Assembly: GCF_049800915.1 (NCBI RefSeq)
Contig: NZ_JBNAFY010000002.1
Span: 496,001-560,000 of the forward strand
Origin: Amaricoccus macauensis_A
Lineage (GTDB): Bacteria; Pseudomonadota; Alphaproteobacteria; Rhodobacterales; Rhodobacteraceae
Length of the DNA: 64,000 nucleotides
Direction: 5' to 3'
The translations under genes and the position numbers were made by a program. Below are positions 51,961 through 60,858 of the stretch, one piece after another. How positions within the stretch are numbered: position 1 is the first letter of the stretch; each line of letters begins with the position of its first letter. The notes below the pieces were generated by a model, which made no database searches, was not told the DNA's origin, and saw nothing but the letters and a program-made list of their open reading frames with translations.

Positions 51961-53781
51961 CTACTCCACCGTCACCGACTTAGCGAGGTTGCGGGGCTGA
52001 TCCACATCGGTGCCCTTCTGGATGGCGCAATGGTAGGCCAGAAGCTGGAGCGGGATCGCGTAGACGATCGGGCCGGTGAGGGCCTCGACGGAGGGGAGTT
52101 CGAGCGTGTGGGCTGCCTTGCCGCCGGACATGGCGAGGCCGTTGGCATCCGAGAGCAGCACGATCTCGCCGCTGCGCGCGATCACCTCCTCCATGTTGGA
52201 GAGCGATTTCTCGAAGAGCGGCCCGTAGGGTGCGAGCACCACCACCGGAACCTCCTGGTCCACGAGCGCGATGGGGCCGTGTTTCAACTCGCCGGACGCG
52301 TAGCCCTCGGCGTGGATGTAGCTGATTTCCTTCAGTTTCAGCGCGCCTTCGAGGGCGAGGGGAAACATCGGGCCACGGCCCAGGAAGAGCACGTCCCGAG
52401 CGCGGGCGACGGATTTCGCCGTCTCGGCCACGTCTTCCTCGAGCGCGAGCGCCTGGGCGATGAGGCCGGGCACGCCGCTGAGCGCCTCCGCCAGCCGGGT
52501 GCATTCCGCCGCGTCGAGCTTGCCGCGCTGGCGGCCTGCGGTGATGGCGAGCATGGCGAGGACGAGAAGCTGGCAGGTGAAGGCCTTGGTGGAGGCGACG
52601 CCGATCTCGGGGCCCGCGAGGATCGGTAAGGCGACATCGCTTTCCCGCGCGATGGTGGAGGTCTCGACATTGATCACCGAAACGATGCGCCCGCCGTGGG
52701 CACGCACGTAGCGCAGGGCCGCGAGCGTGTCGGCGGTCTCGCCCGACTGGCTGACGAAGATGCCGAGGGTCTCGGGGCCCACGGGGGGCTCGCGGTAGCG
52801 GAATTCGGAGGCGATCTCGATCTCGACATTCATTCGCGCGAGCGTCTCGAACCAGTATTTCGCCACGTGGCAGGCGTAGTTCGCGGTGCCGCAGGCCACG
52901 AGCACGATGCGCTCGCAGGCGGTGAAATCGAGCCGTTCCTCGAACTCGGAGAGGCGCAGGTCGGAGCCGAGATAGCGCTGGAGCGACTGGGCGATCACGC
53001 TGGGCTGTTCGTGGATCTCCTTGGCCATGAAGTGCCGGAAGCGGCCCTTCTCGGCGTGGAAGTTTTCCTGCGGGATGTCGGCGATGGGGCGCTCGACCCG
53101 CTGGCCGTCGGCGTCGAATATTTCCGCCGAGGTGCGGGTGAGGATGGCGTGGTCGCCTTCCTCGAGGTAGCAGATCCGGTGGGTCATGGGTCCGAGCGCC
53201 AGGGCGTCGGAGCCGACATACATCTCGCCCTCGCCGTAGCCGATCGCGAGCGGCGAGCCCCGGCGGGCGGCGATGAGCAGGTCGCGTTCGCCGTCGAAGA
53301 GGAAGCAGAGCGCGAAGGCGCCGCGAAGCCGCGCGAGCGTGGCGCGGGCGGCCTCGACGGGGGATCTGCCGGCTTTCAGTTCGCGGTTGCAGAGCTGGGC
53401 GATGATCTCGGTGTCGGTTTCGGTCTCGAAGCCGGTGCCGGTGGCCTCGAGCTCGGCGCGCAGCTCGCGGAAGTTCTCGATGATGCCGTTGTGGACGACC
53501 GCGACGCTGCCGGCCTGGTGCGGGTGGGCGTTGGTTTCGTTGGGCCGGCCATGGGTCGCCCAGCGGGTATGGCCGATGCCGCTTTCGCCGCGCACGGGGT
53601 CACGCACGAGGAGGTCGGAGAGGTTGACCAGCTTGCCCACGGAGCGGCGGCGCACGAGGTGGCCGTCGTCGAGCGTGGCGATGCCCGCGCTGTCGTAGCC
53701 GCGGTATTCCAGCCGCTTGAGGGCTTCGATCAGGATGGGGGCGACCTGGTGGCGGCCGAGAATTCCGACGATTCCGCACAT
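51961..53781 (-). CDS. glmS: Glutamine--fructose-6-phosphate aminotransferase (isomerizing)
   Basis: Makes glucosamine 6-phosphate from fructose 6-phosphate and glutamine, the first committed step to UDP-GlcNAc for peptidoglycan and lipid A. The 606-residue protein starts MCGIVGILGR with the nucleophilic cysteine at position 2, has the glutaminase GHTRWATHGRPNETNAHPH motif, and two SIS domains (VACGTANYACHVAKYW, SQSGETADTLAALRYV, LGRGPMFPLALEGALKLKE) ending in the conserved QPRNLAKSVTVE. It begins 3 bp after the glmU stop, so the two genes form an operon. Confidence 0.97.
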   Translation of the reverse strand: MCGIVGILGRHQVAPILIEALKRLEYRGYDSAGIATLDDGHLVRRRSVGKLVNLSDLLVRDPVRGESGIGHTRWATHGRPNETNAHPHQAGSVAVVHNGIIENFRELRAELEATGTGFETETDTEIIAQLCNRELKAGRSPVEAARATLARLRGAFALCFLFDGERDLLIAARRGSPLAIGYGEGEMYVGSDALALGPMTHRICYLEEGDHAILTRTSAEIFDADGQRVERPIADIPQENFHAEKGRFRHFMAKEIHEQPSVIAQSLQRYLGSDLRLSEFEERLDFTACERIVLVACGTANYACHVAKYWFETLARMNVEIEIASEFRYREPPVGPETLGIFVSQSGETADTLAALRYVRAHGGRIVSVINVETSTIARESDVALPILAGPEIGVASTKAFTCQLLVLAMLAITAGRQRGKLDAAECTRLAEALSGVPGLIAQALALEEDVAETAKSVARARDVLFLGRGPMFPLALEGALKLKEISYIHAEGYASGELKHGPIALVDQEVPVVVLAPYGPLFEKSLSNMEEVIARSGEIVLLSDANGLAMSGGKAAHTLELPSVEALTGPIVYAIPLQLLAYHCAIQKGTDVDQPRNLAKSVTVE

Positions 53782-53784
53782 GGT

Positions 53785-55143
53785 TCAGACGGCCTCCTGC
53801 TTCTTCTTTTTCGCTGCGCGGAGCTTGTCCATCAAGCGGCGGCCTAGGCCGGGCTTGGTGGCCTGGCGGCTGCGGGCGACCGCGAGCGCGCCTTCGGGGA
53901 CGCTTTCGGTGATGATGGAGCCTGCGGCGATCATGGCGTCGTTGCCGATGGTGACGGGGGCGATCAAAGCGGAGTTCGAGCCGACGAAGACCCGCGCGCC
54001 GATCTCCGTATGGTGCTTGAAGACGCCGTCGTAGTTGCAGGTGATGGTTCCCGCGCCGATATTGGTGGCCGTGCCCACATGCGCGTCGCCGATATAGCTC
54101 AGGTGGTTCACCTTCGCGCCTTCGTCGACGATGGCGTTCTTGATCTCGACGAAGTTGCCGATGTGGGTGTCTTCGGCCAGTTCGGCGCCTGGTCTGAGGC
54201 GGGCGTAGGGGCCGACCCGCGCGCCACGGCTGACATGGCAGCCTTCGAGGTGGCAGAAGGCGAGGATCGTGGCGCCGGATTCCACCGTGACGCCGGGACC
54301 GAAGAAGACGGACGGGCCGATCTGCACGTCGCGGCCGATGACGGTGTCGAGCGCGAACCAGGTCGTGGCGGGATCGCTGAGCGTGACGCCGTTTTCCATG
54401 GCCTCGGAGCGGGCGCGCGCCTGGAAGGCGGCTTCGGCGGCGGCGAGGTCGGTGCGGGAATTGACGCCGAGCGTTTCGCTCTCGGGGCAGGTGATGATGC
54501 CGGCCGTGAGCCCGCGGCCACGGGCGAGGCCGATCACGTCCGTGAGGTAGTATTCGCCCTTGGCGTTGTCATTGCGGACCTCGGAGAGGAGCTCGAAGAG
54601 CAGGGCGCTGTCTGCGAGGATCACGCCGGAATTGCAGAGGGAAACCTCGCGCTCGGCGGGGGTGGCGTCCTTTTCCTCGACGATCTTCAGGAGCGAGCCG
54701 TCTTCGTCGCGGATCAGCCTGCCGTAGCCCGTGGGGCAGGCGGTTTCGAAGCCAAGCACGACCACGGATGCGCCCTCTTCGCGGGCCTTCTGCATCGCTT
54801 CGAGCGTTTCGGGACGGATCAGGGGGGTGTCGCCGTAGAGAATGGCGACATCGCCGGAGAAATCCGCGAGCTCGGGTGCAGCCTGCAGGACCGCATGTCC
54901 GGTGCCGAGCTGTTCCTCCTGACGGACGAAGCGGGCCTCCTCGTCGCGCGTGGCGGCCTCGGCTTCGACCGCCTCGGCTCCATGACCGGTCACGACCACC
55001 AGCCGTTCGGACTCGATTTCCTGTGCCGTGGCCATCACATGGGCGAGGAGCGGAGCGCCTGCGAGCCCGTGCAAGACCTTGGGCAGATCGGATTTCATCC
55101 GAGTTCCCTGCCCGGCGGCCAGGATGACAACGGCGATTGACAT
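53785..55143 (-). CDS. glmU: Bifunctional UDP-GlcNAc pyrophosphorylase / glucosamine-1-phosphate acetyltransferase
   Basis: Acetylates glucosamine 1-phosphate and couples it to UTP, yielding UDP-GlcNAc. The 452-residue protein starts with the nucleotidyltransferase motif LAAGQGTRMKSDLPKVLH and has YGDTPLIRPETL; the C-terminal left-handed beta-helix with hexapeptide repeats runs from about residue 240 (IGRDVQIGPSVFFGPGV, IGNFVEIKNAIVDEGAKVN, IGAGTITCNYDG). The start follows GGAG. glmS follows after 3 bp. Confidence 0.96.
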   Translation of the reverse strand: MSIAVVILAAGQGTRMKSDLPKVLHGLAGAPLLAHVMATAQEIESERLVVVTGHGAEAVEAEAATRDEEARFVRQEEQLGTGHAVLQAAPELADFSGDVAILYGDTPLIRPETLEAMQKAREEGASVVVLGFETACPTGYGRLIRDEDGSLLKIVEEKDATPAEREVSLCNSGVILADSALLFELLSEVRNDNAKGEYYLTDVIGLARGRGLTAGIITCPESETLGVNSRTDLAAAEAAFQARARSEAMENGVTLSDPATTWFALDTVIGRDVQIGPSVFFGPGVTVESGATILAFCHLEGCHVSRGARVGPYARLRPGAELAEDTHIGNFVEIKNAIVDEGAKVNHLSYIGDAHVGTATNIGAGTITCNYDGVFKHHTEIGARVFVGSNSALIAPVTIGNDAMIAAGSIITESVPEGALAVARSRQATKPGLGRRLMDKLRAAKKKKQEAV

Positions 55144-55292
55144 GATCGGTCTCCGGCAAACTGTTCCTTGGCGCGTTTACCAGCCTGCCCATTCCGACAA
55201 AAGACCGGTCTGCATCAGATAGTGTTTCAAATGATTGCCGCGATGGGGCAAGAGGGAAGCGGAAACCGGTTCGGAAACTTGGTCAGGTGTGC

Positions 55293-55976
55293 ATGCGGAC
55301 AGCGGTCTTTGATCTCGATGGAACCCTGGCGGACACGTCCGCCGACCTTCTGGCGGCCGCGAATGTCTCGCTGGGCGAGGCCGGGCATGGCGCACCCCTG
55401 GGGCCGCAAGATGCCTCGGTGGCCTTTCGCGGCGGACGGGCGATGCTGCGGGCGGGGCTTGGGCGCGTATCCGGTGCGGAGGCGGATGAGGCAGAGGTGA
55501 ACCGGCTCTATCCCCGGCTCCTGGAAGCCTATGGTGCGGGGATCTGTGTCGAAACGCGGCTCTACCCCGGTGCGCTGGAGGTTTTGGACCGGTTGGCGGC
55601 TGACGGCTGGATTCTGGCGGTCTGCACCAACAAGCCCATCGGTCTTGCACGGGTGCTGCTTGACAGGCTGGGGATCGCGGGGCGGTTTCGCGCCGTGCTG
55701 GGGGCGGACAGCCTCCCCATCCGCAAGCCGCATCCGGGTCACCTGATGGAGACGATCAAGCAGGCCGGGGGGCGGCGTGAGGCCTCGGTGCTGATCGGGG
55801 ATACGGAGACCGACCGGAAGACCGCGCGCAATGCCGGGGTGCCCTGCGTATTGGTCGGGTTCGGACCGGAGGGCGAGGCGGTGGCCCGGATGGAGCCGGA
55901 TGCTGTTCTTGCCCGTTATGCGGATCTGCCGGATCTTCTCGAAACGCTCGTGCAGTTTCCGCGCCGGGCGATCTAG
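55293..55976 (+). CDS. gph: Phosphoglycolate phosphatase (HAD family)
   Basis: HAD-superfamily hydrolase of 227 residues that removes phosphate from 2-phosphoglycolate or a similar small substrate. Motif I is VFDLDGTLADTSADL with the nucleophilic aspartate at the very start, motif II is AVCTNKPIGLA, motif III includes RKPHPGHLM and motif IV is LIGDTETDRKTARNAG. The ATG at 55293 begins MRTAVFDLDGTL; a GTG two codons upstream is also possible. It is divergent from glmU. The exact substrate is by family resemblance. Confidence 0.87.
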   Translation: MRTAVFDLDGTLADTSADLLAAANVSLGEAGHGAPLGPQDASVAFRGGRAMLRAGLGRVSGAEADEAEVNRLYPRLLEAYGAGICVETRLYPGALEVLDRLAADGWILAVCTNKPIGLARVLLDRLGIAGRFRAVLGADSLPIRKPHPGHLMETIKQAGGRREASVLIGDTETDRKTARNAGVPCVLVGFGPEGEAVARMEPDAVLARYADLPDLLETLVQFPRRAI

Positions 55977-56024
55977 GGGTGCCGGGACGGTCGAAGTCAT
56001 TTGTCTGACCAGGGAGTTTTCGAC

Positions 56025-56831
56025 ATGCTCAAGTTCGTGGTGATCTCCGATCTCCATCTGGTGCCGCGCGGGGCGCTGAGCCTGGGGATCGATACGGCCG
56101 AACGTCTTGAGAAGGCCATCGAGCATGTGAATACCCATCATTCGGACGCGGCCTTCTGCATCTTCGCCGGTGATCTGACCGACGATGGTGACCGCCCGTC
56201 CTATGAGCGGCTGTCGCGCAAGCTGGCGCATATCGCGATGCCCTTCTATCTCACGCTCGGCAATCACGATGACCGCCCGACCTTTCTCGAGGTCTTCGGG
56301 CCCGGGCTGGCAGCACCCACGGGCTGTATCGACGATCTGATCGATGCCGAGGGCTATCGGGTCATCATTCTGGACACGCTCCATGAAGGGACGGACGGGG
56401 GTGTCATCACGCCCGAGCAGCTCGGTTGGCTTGAGGAACGGCTTGGCGAGGCGAAGGGCCGGCCGGTGATCGTGGTGCTGCATCACTCGATCTGCGAGAT
56501 GGGTGTTCCGACCGACTCGATCAGCATGGAGAACCCCGGCCCCTTTCTCGCGGCGCTGCGTGCCCATGGTGACGTGCGGCAGGTGATTTCCGGACATGTG
56601 CACATGTCCTCATCCGGTGTCGCGGGCGGTGTGCCCTTCACGACGATTGGCGGGAACCATTTCTGCCTCTTTCCGCAGCTCGGCGGGCCGGAGGTCCGGA
56701 TGCCGCGCTATGACGGGCCAGGGCAAATCGGGGTGGTGCTTGCCTGGCCCGACCGGGTGGTCGTGCATCAGGAGAATTTCTTCGACCGCCATATTCTCCA
56801 GGAGGACAATGCCCCGGGCGGCAGCACCTGA
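56025..56831 (+). CDS. Metallophosphoesterase (calcineurin-like phosphodiesterase)
   Basis: A 268-residue phosphodiesterase of the CpdA/GpdQ-like metallophosphoesterase family. The metal-binding motifs are complete: VVISDLHLVPRG (D-x-H), FAGDLTDDGDRPSYERL (GD), LTLGNHDDRPT (GNHD), VLHHSICEMG and ISGHVHMSSSG (GHxH). The ATG at 56025 follows GGGAG and starts MLKFVVISDLH. It is 48 bp after gph on the same strand. Cyclic AMP, glycerophosphodiester or another phosphodiester may be the substrate. Confidence 0.9.
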   Translation: MLKFVVISDLHLVPRGALSLGIDTAERLEKAIEHVNTHHSDAAFCIFAGDLTDDGDRPSYERLSRKLAHIAMPFYLTLGNHDDRPTFLEVFGPGLAAPTGCIDDLIDAEGYRVIILDTLHEGTDGGVITPEQLGWLEERLGEAKGRPVIVVLHHSICEMGVPTDSISMENPGPFLAALRAHGDVRQVISGHVHMSSSGVAGGVPFTTIGGNHFCLFPQLGGPEVRMPRYDGPGQIGVVLAWPDRVVVHQENFFDRHILQEDNAPGGST

Positions 56832-56931
56832 CGGCGGGTTCTGCGCTTCGGGTTCACCAGAAAACAGCCTCGCGCGCTTCTGTCTTCCGCGCCGCCTTCG
56901 CTTGATGGATGCCTGAAGCGGCCCGCCTCAT

Positions 56932-57014
56932 CTGTCAAACAGCCGCTGCGCTGGACTATTTGACAGCTGCCGCTGTCCGCTTTTTCCGGCATCAGCGAAG
57001 GTGGTTCCGGAAAA
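56932..57014. repeat. Two inverted repeats between phosphoesterase and quinone oxidoreductase
   Basis: In the 276-bp gap, CTGTCAAA (56932-56939) pairs with TTTGACAG (56959-56966) and TTTTCCGG (56982-56989) pairs with CCGGAAAA (57007-57014). Either may end the upstream transcript or bind a regulator. An ACAGCCTCG / ACAGGCTCG near-repeat also occurs (about 56867 and 57014). No gene is seen. Confidence 0.5.
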
Positions 57015-57107
57015 CAGGCTCGGCCGGGTGCGCGGTGTGTCAACGGGCTGGACGGGCAGTGGTCCTTTCGGGTCAAAGGGCGTGGGATAGGCAGGGAGAG
57101 TGAGAAC

Positions 57108-58067
57108 ATGCGTGCAATGCAGGTCGTGGAACTGGGAAAGCCGCTCGAACTGGCGGAGGCTCCGAAGCCGGTTCCGGGGCAGGGCGAGGTGCTGGTTAGG
57201 GTCCGTGCCTGCGGCATCAATTTCGCCGACACGCTGATGGTCAAGGGGCGCTACCAGGAGAAGTTTCCGCTGCCCTTCTCGCCTGGACTCGAGATCTGCG
57301 GCACTGTCGAGGCCGCGGGGCCCGGTGCGGATGGCGGTTTGGTGGGCCGGCGGATCGCCTGCTACTCCGGAGTGGGCGGTCTGGCCGAGTATCTGTGTGT
57401 TCCGGCGGAGCGCTGCGTTCCGGCGCCCGCGCAGATGCCCGACGCCGAAGTTGCGGGATTTCTCATTGCCTACGGCACGAGCCACGTGGCGCTTGACCAT
57501 CGGGCGGGGCTCAAGCCTGGTGAGCGGCTGCTGGTGCTCGGTGCCTCGGGCGGTGTCGGGCTGACGGCGGTGGAGATCGGCCGGGTGATGGGGGCCGAGG
57601 TGATCGCGGTGGCGCGCGGGGCGGAGAAATGCGCGGTCGCCAAGGCGGCCGGGGCGCATCATGTCTTCGACAACGACGCCGATATCCGCACGGAGGTGAA
57701 GGCCTTGGGCGGTGCCGATGTCGTCTATGACCCCGTTGGAGGGGATCTCTTCGAGGCCGCGCTTCGGGCGTGCAATCCGCTCGCGCGCATCCTGCCGCTG
57801 GGGTTTGCCTCGGGGGACATCCCGCAGATCCCGGCCAATATCATCCTGGTCAAGAACATCACCGTTCACGGGCTCTATTGGGGGGCCTACGCGAAGCTCG
57901 CGCCGCATGTCCTCGCGGAGAGTTTCGGTAAGCTCTTCAAGATGTACGAGGCCGGCAAGCTGCGCCCGCATGTCTCGCATGTGGTGCCGCTCGAACGTGC
58001 CGAAGAAGCGCTCGATCTGCTGCGGAACCGGGCGGCGACGGGAAAGGTGGTCGTCGAGATCGATTGA
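57108..58067 (+). CDS. NADPH:quinone oxidoreductase-family protein (zinc-free MDR)
   Basis: Medium-chain dehydrogenase/reductase of 319 residues, quinone-oxidoreductase type without the catalytic zinc cysteines. Features are the GroES-like N-terminal domain (RVRACGINFADTLMVKGRY), the nucleotide-binding LVLGASGGVGLTAVEIGRVM, and a C-terminal VVPLERAEEALDLLRNRAATGKVVV. The ATG follows GGGAGAG. It reduces quinones or enones using NADPH, or a related substrate. It stands between the hairpin gap and the DUF4170-waaA-lpxK promoter. Confidence 0.9.
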   Translation: MRAMQVVELGKPLELAEAPKPVPGQGEVLVRVRACGINFADTLMVKGRYQEKFPLPFSPGLEICGTVEAAGPGADGGLVGRRIACYSGVGGLAEYLCVPAERCVPAPAQMPDAEVAGFLIAYGTSHVALDHRAGLKPGERLLVLGASGGVGLTAVEIGRVMGAEVIAVARGAEKCAVAKAAGAHHVFDNDADIRTEVKALGGADVVYDPVGGDLFEAALRACNPLARILPLGFASGDIPQIPANIILVKNITVHGLYWGAYAKLAPHVLAESFGKLFKMYEAGKLRPHVSHVVPLERAEEALDLLRNRAATGKVVVEID

Positions 58068-58083
58068 TCGGTGGGGAGTTGTT

Positions 58084-58111
58084 GATTTCGCCGGGGTGGT
58101 GTCTATTGTGC
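58084..58111 (+). promoter_or_regulatory. Sigma-70-type promoter for DUF4170-waaA-lpxK
   Basis: TTGATT (58084-58089) and TATTGT (58106-58111) are spaced 16 bp apart in the gap between the oxidoreductase stop and the DUF4170 start. Confidence 0.5.
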
Positions 58112-58145
58112 CGGAAATTCCCCACATTCCAGCGGAGGCCCCTAC

Positions 58146-58388
58146 ATGACCCAACGCCTGCATCTCGTTTTCGGCGGTGAACTCACGAGCACGGACAAGA
58201 CCGAGTTCGCGGATGTGGAAAAGATCGACATCGTGGGGCTCTATCCCGACTATGCCTCTGCCTATGATGCCTGGAAGGCCAAGGCGCACTCCACGGTCGA
58301 CAGTGCCGAGACCCGCTATTTCATCGCGCATCTTCACCGGCTGATCGACGAGGGCGAGGAAGCAGGGCCCACTGCCGAAATCGCGTGA
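58146..58388 (+). CDS. DUF4170 family protein
   Basis: An 80-residue acidic protein of the DUF4170 family, typical of alphaproteobacteria and usually next to waaA. Segments are LHLVFGGELTSTDKTEF and VGLYPDYASAYDAWKAKA, ending TRYFIAHLHRLIDEG. No signal peptide. GGAGG precedes the ATG. The gap to waaA is 10 bp, so it is in the same transcript; its role in envelope synthesis is unknown. Confidence 0.9.
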   Translation: MTQRLHLVFGGELTSTDKTEFADVEKIDIVGLYPDYASAYDAWKAKAHSTVDSAETRYFIAHLHRLIDEGEEAGPTAEIA

Positions 58389-58398
58389 GACCCTTCCC

Positions 58399-59694
58399 GT
58401 GACTGCCGCGCGCCGGCGCACGCCGCTTCTTGCCTGCTATCTCCTGCTTTCGCGAAGTCTCGGCTGGTTCGCCCGGTGGCGGCTCAGGAAGAGGCTGGCC
58501 ATCGGCAAGGAGAACGGGGAGCGGCTCGGCGAGCGGATGGGGCAGGCCGGGATCGCAAGGCCCGAGGGGCCGCTGGTCTGGTTTCATGCCGCAAGCGTGG
58601 GCGAATCGGTCTCGCTGCTTGAATTGCTCAAGCGGCTTCGGGCCAGCCGTCCGGATGTGACCTGTCTTGTGACCTCCGGCACGCAGACCTCTGCGGACAT
58701 TCTTGCGGCGCGGATGCCGGAAGGGTGTCTGCACCAGTTCGTGCCGCTCGACATTCTGCCCTGGGTGGAGCGTTTCCTCGATCACTGGCGACCCGATGTG
58801 GCGGTCTGGACCGAGAGCGAGCTCTGGCCCGGCATGATCTGGGCCGTGCAGGGGCGGGGTATTCCGATGCTGCTGATCAACGCCCGCATCTCCGAGACCT
58901 CTTTCAGGAACTGGCGGCGGGTCGGGGCCACGTCGAAGCTCTTGCTCAACCGATTTGACCAGATTCTGGCACAGGACGACCTGGCGGGCGTGCAGCTTCG
59001 CCAACTGGGGGCGTCGCCGGACCGGCTCGCCGTCACGGGGTCACTCAAGGAGGGCGCATCGCCCTTGCCCCATGACGAGGCGGAGCTTGCGCGGGTGCGC
59101 AAGGTGCTGAAGGGGCGGTCCTGCTGGCTTGCGGCCTCGACGCACAAGGGCGAGGAAGAACTGGTCATCGCGGCGCATCGCGCTGCGGTGCGCGCCGCAC
59201 CTGGCCTGTTGCTCATTCTCGTGCCGCGCCACCCGGAACGCGGTGGAGAGATCGCGGCGGATCTGCGCGCGAAAGGCCTGAAGGTGGCGCTGCGCTCCGC
59301 AAGCGAGGCGGTGGACAAGGAGACGGACGTCTATCTCGCGGACACGCTGGGCGAACTGGGGATCTGGTATCGCGTGGCGCCGGTCTGTTTCGTGGGCGGG
59401 TCGCTGAAGGAAATCGGCGGCCACAACCCTTATGAGCCGGCCCTGCTCGGCAGTGCGATCCTCCACGGGCCGCATGTGCGCAACTTCCAGGATGCGTATT
59501 CCAAGCTTGCGGAGGCGGATGCGGTCGTCGAGGTGCGGGGCGCCCAGGACTTCGGACAGGCGCTCGGCGATGTTCTGGCGCCGGATCGCGCGGCGAAGAT
59601 GGCCGCTGCGGCGTGGGATGTGGTCTCGAAGAATGCCGAGGTGACCGACAGGGTGGAGCAGGTGATCCTCGACGCGCTCGACCGGGCCGCCTGA
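58399..59694 (+). CDS. waaA: 3-deoxy-D-manno-octulosonic acid transferase
   Basis: Transfers Kdo from CMP-Kdo to lipid IVA at the cytoplasmic face of the inner membrane. The 431-residue protein has the N-terminal membrane-associated region (LACYLLLSRSLGWFARWRLR), the WFHAASVGES motif with the catalytic glutamate, ESELWPGMIW, and the C-terminal nucleotide-binding FVGGSLKEIGGHNPYEPALL. The start is a GTG at 58399. The stop TGA shares a base with the lpxK ATG (TGATG). Whether it adds one, two or more Kdo cannot be told. Confidence 0.93.
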   Translation: MTAARRRTPLLACYLLLSRSLGWFARWRLRKRLAIGKENGERLGERMGQAGIARPEGPLVWFHAASVGESVSLLELLKRLRASRPDVTCLVTSGTQTSADILAARMPEGCLHQFVPLDILPWVERFLDHWRPDVAVWTESELWPGMIWAVQGRGIPMLLINARISETSFRNWRRVGATSKLLLNRFDQILAQDDLAGVQLRQLGASPDRLAVTGSLKEGASPLPHDEAELARVRKVLKGRSCWLAASTHKGEEELVIAAHRAAVRAAPGLLLILVPRHPERGGEIAADLRAKGLKVALRSASEAVDKETDVYLADTLGELGIWYRVAPVCFVGGSLKEIGGHNPYEPALLGSAILHGPHVRNFQDAYSKLAEADAVVEVRGAQDFGQALGDVLAPDRAAKMAAAAWDVVSKNAEVTDRVEQVILDALDRAA

Positions 59695-60716
59695 TGCAAC
59701 CGCCCGCCTTCTGGTTTCGCGATCGGCGCGCGCCTGGGCTCTTGCCGCATCTGCTTGCGCCTCTCGCGCAGCTCTGGACCGCGATGACGCGGCGGCGTCT
59801 CGCCAAGGGGCCGTACGAGCGCCTGGCCGTGCCGGTGATCTGCGTGGGCAATCTTTCGCTCGGCGGCGCGGGAAAGACCCCGACGGTCATGGCGCTGATC
59901 ACGGAACTGACGAGCCGCGGGATGGCCCCGCACGTGATCTCCCGCGGGCATGGCGGGAGGCTGACCGGTCCGGTCCGGGTCGATGAGACGCGACACACCG
60001 CGGGGGATGTGGGGGACGAGCCCTTGCTGATCGCGCCCTTCGCGCCGGTCTGGGTGGCGCGCGACCGTGCGGCGGCGGGTCGGGCGGCAGCCGAGGCCGG
60101 AGCCGACGTCATCGTCATGGATGACGGGTTCCAGAACCCCGCATTGGCGCGGGATCTCTCGATTGTGGTCGTGGATGCCGGTGTGGGATTCGGCAATGGG
60201 CGGGTCGCGCCGGCCGGGCCGCTGAGGGAACCGGTGCCCGAGGGATTGGCACGTGCCGACCTCGTGATGGCCATCGGAGCGCCGGAGGAGCGGGCACGGT
60301 TTCGCAAGACCTGGCCCGAGGCGGCGGCGCTTCCCTTTGTGGAGGCAGAGCTTGCGCCATTGCAGACCGGGATGGATTGGGAGGGCCTGCGTGCCTTTGC
60401 CTTTGCCGGGATCGGCCGCCCGGAAAAGTTTTTCCGGACGCTGCGCGCGCTGGGCGCCGAAATTGTCGGAACACGGGCCTTCGACGATCACGGAGTCTAT
60501 GACGGGAGGATCTTGTCACGGCTGGAAGCGGATGCGCGAACGGCCGGGGCGCAACTCGTCACGACGGAGAAGGACGCTGCGCGGCTTCCGCAGGATTTCC
60601 GGCGGAACGTGATTGTCTTGCCTGTCAGATTGAATATGATCAATCGCGACGCACTGGATGCGCAGCTCGACAGACTTTTGACCGAACGGTCCCTCGAAGC
60701 AGGCAAGTGCCAGTGA
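59694..60716 (+). CDS. lpxK: Tetraacyldisaccharide 4'-kinase
   Basis: Phosphorylates the 4' position of the lipid A disaccharide with ATP at the inner membrane. The 340-residue protein has the N-terminal amphipathic/hydrophobic region, Walker A GNLSLGGAGKTPTVMAL, ISRGHGG, DVIVMDDGFQNPALARDLS and GIGRPEKFFRTL, all characteristic of LpxK. The ATG overlaps the waaA stop by one base. The frame is open upstream inside waaA, but this start (MQPPAFWFRDR) is the family start. Confidence 0.94.
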   Translation: MQPPAFWFRDRRAPGLLPHLLAPLAQLWTAMTRRRLAKGPYERLAVPVICVGNLSLGGAGKTPTVMALITELTSRGMAPHVISRGHGGRLTGPVRVDETRHTAGDVGDEPLLIAPFAPVWVARDRAAAGRAAAEAGADVIVMDDGFQNPALARDLSIVVVDAGVGFGNGRVAPAGPLREPVPEGLARADLVMAIGAPEERARFRKTWPEAAALPFVEAELAPLQTGMDWEGLRAFAFAGIGRPEKFFRTLRALGAEIVGTRAFDDHGVYDGRILSRLEADARTAGAQLVTTEKDAARLPQDFRRNVIVLPVRLNMINRDALDAQLDRLLTERSLEAGKCQ

Positions 60717-60761
60717 GTGTTGTGTTTTTGCCGATTGTTGCAAACCGACACAAACGTTGAT

Positions 60762-60833
60762 TTGCGAAAAACCGCCCAGTTCCTAATTTAGCATCAGGAA
60801 CAGATGCCGGGTTCTTGGGGTGAATGCCCGGCA
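60762..60833 (+). promoter_or_regulatory. lpxC promoter and leader hairpin
   Basis: TTGCGA (60762-60767) and TAATTT (60784-60789) with a 16-bp spacer form a likely promoter. Downstream, TGCCGGG (60805-60811) pairs with CCCGGCA (60827-60833) across a 15-nt loop, 25 bp before the lpxC start, placing a hairpin in the leader. Confidence 0.55.
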
Positions 60834-60858
60834 AATCTTGAGGTTTTAGGGGGCAGTT

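Noticed and set aside
52696..53847. Open frame of 383 codons on the plus strand antisense to glmS
   Set aside because: Repetitive Gly/Ala/Val/Asp composition produced by codon bias of glmS on the other strand.
54010..55140. Open frame of 376 codons on the plus strand antisense to glmU
   Set aside because: Mirror of the hexapeptide-repeat beta-helix; no independent coding evidence.
56928..58421. Open frame of 497 codons on the minus strand across the quinone oxidoreductase and DUF4170 genes
   Set aside because: It covers two recognisable plus-strand genes and a promoter; no family motif.
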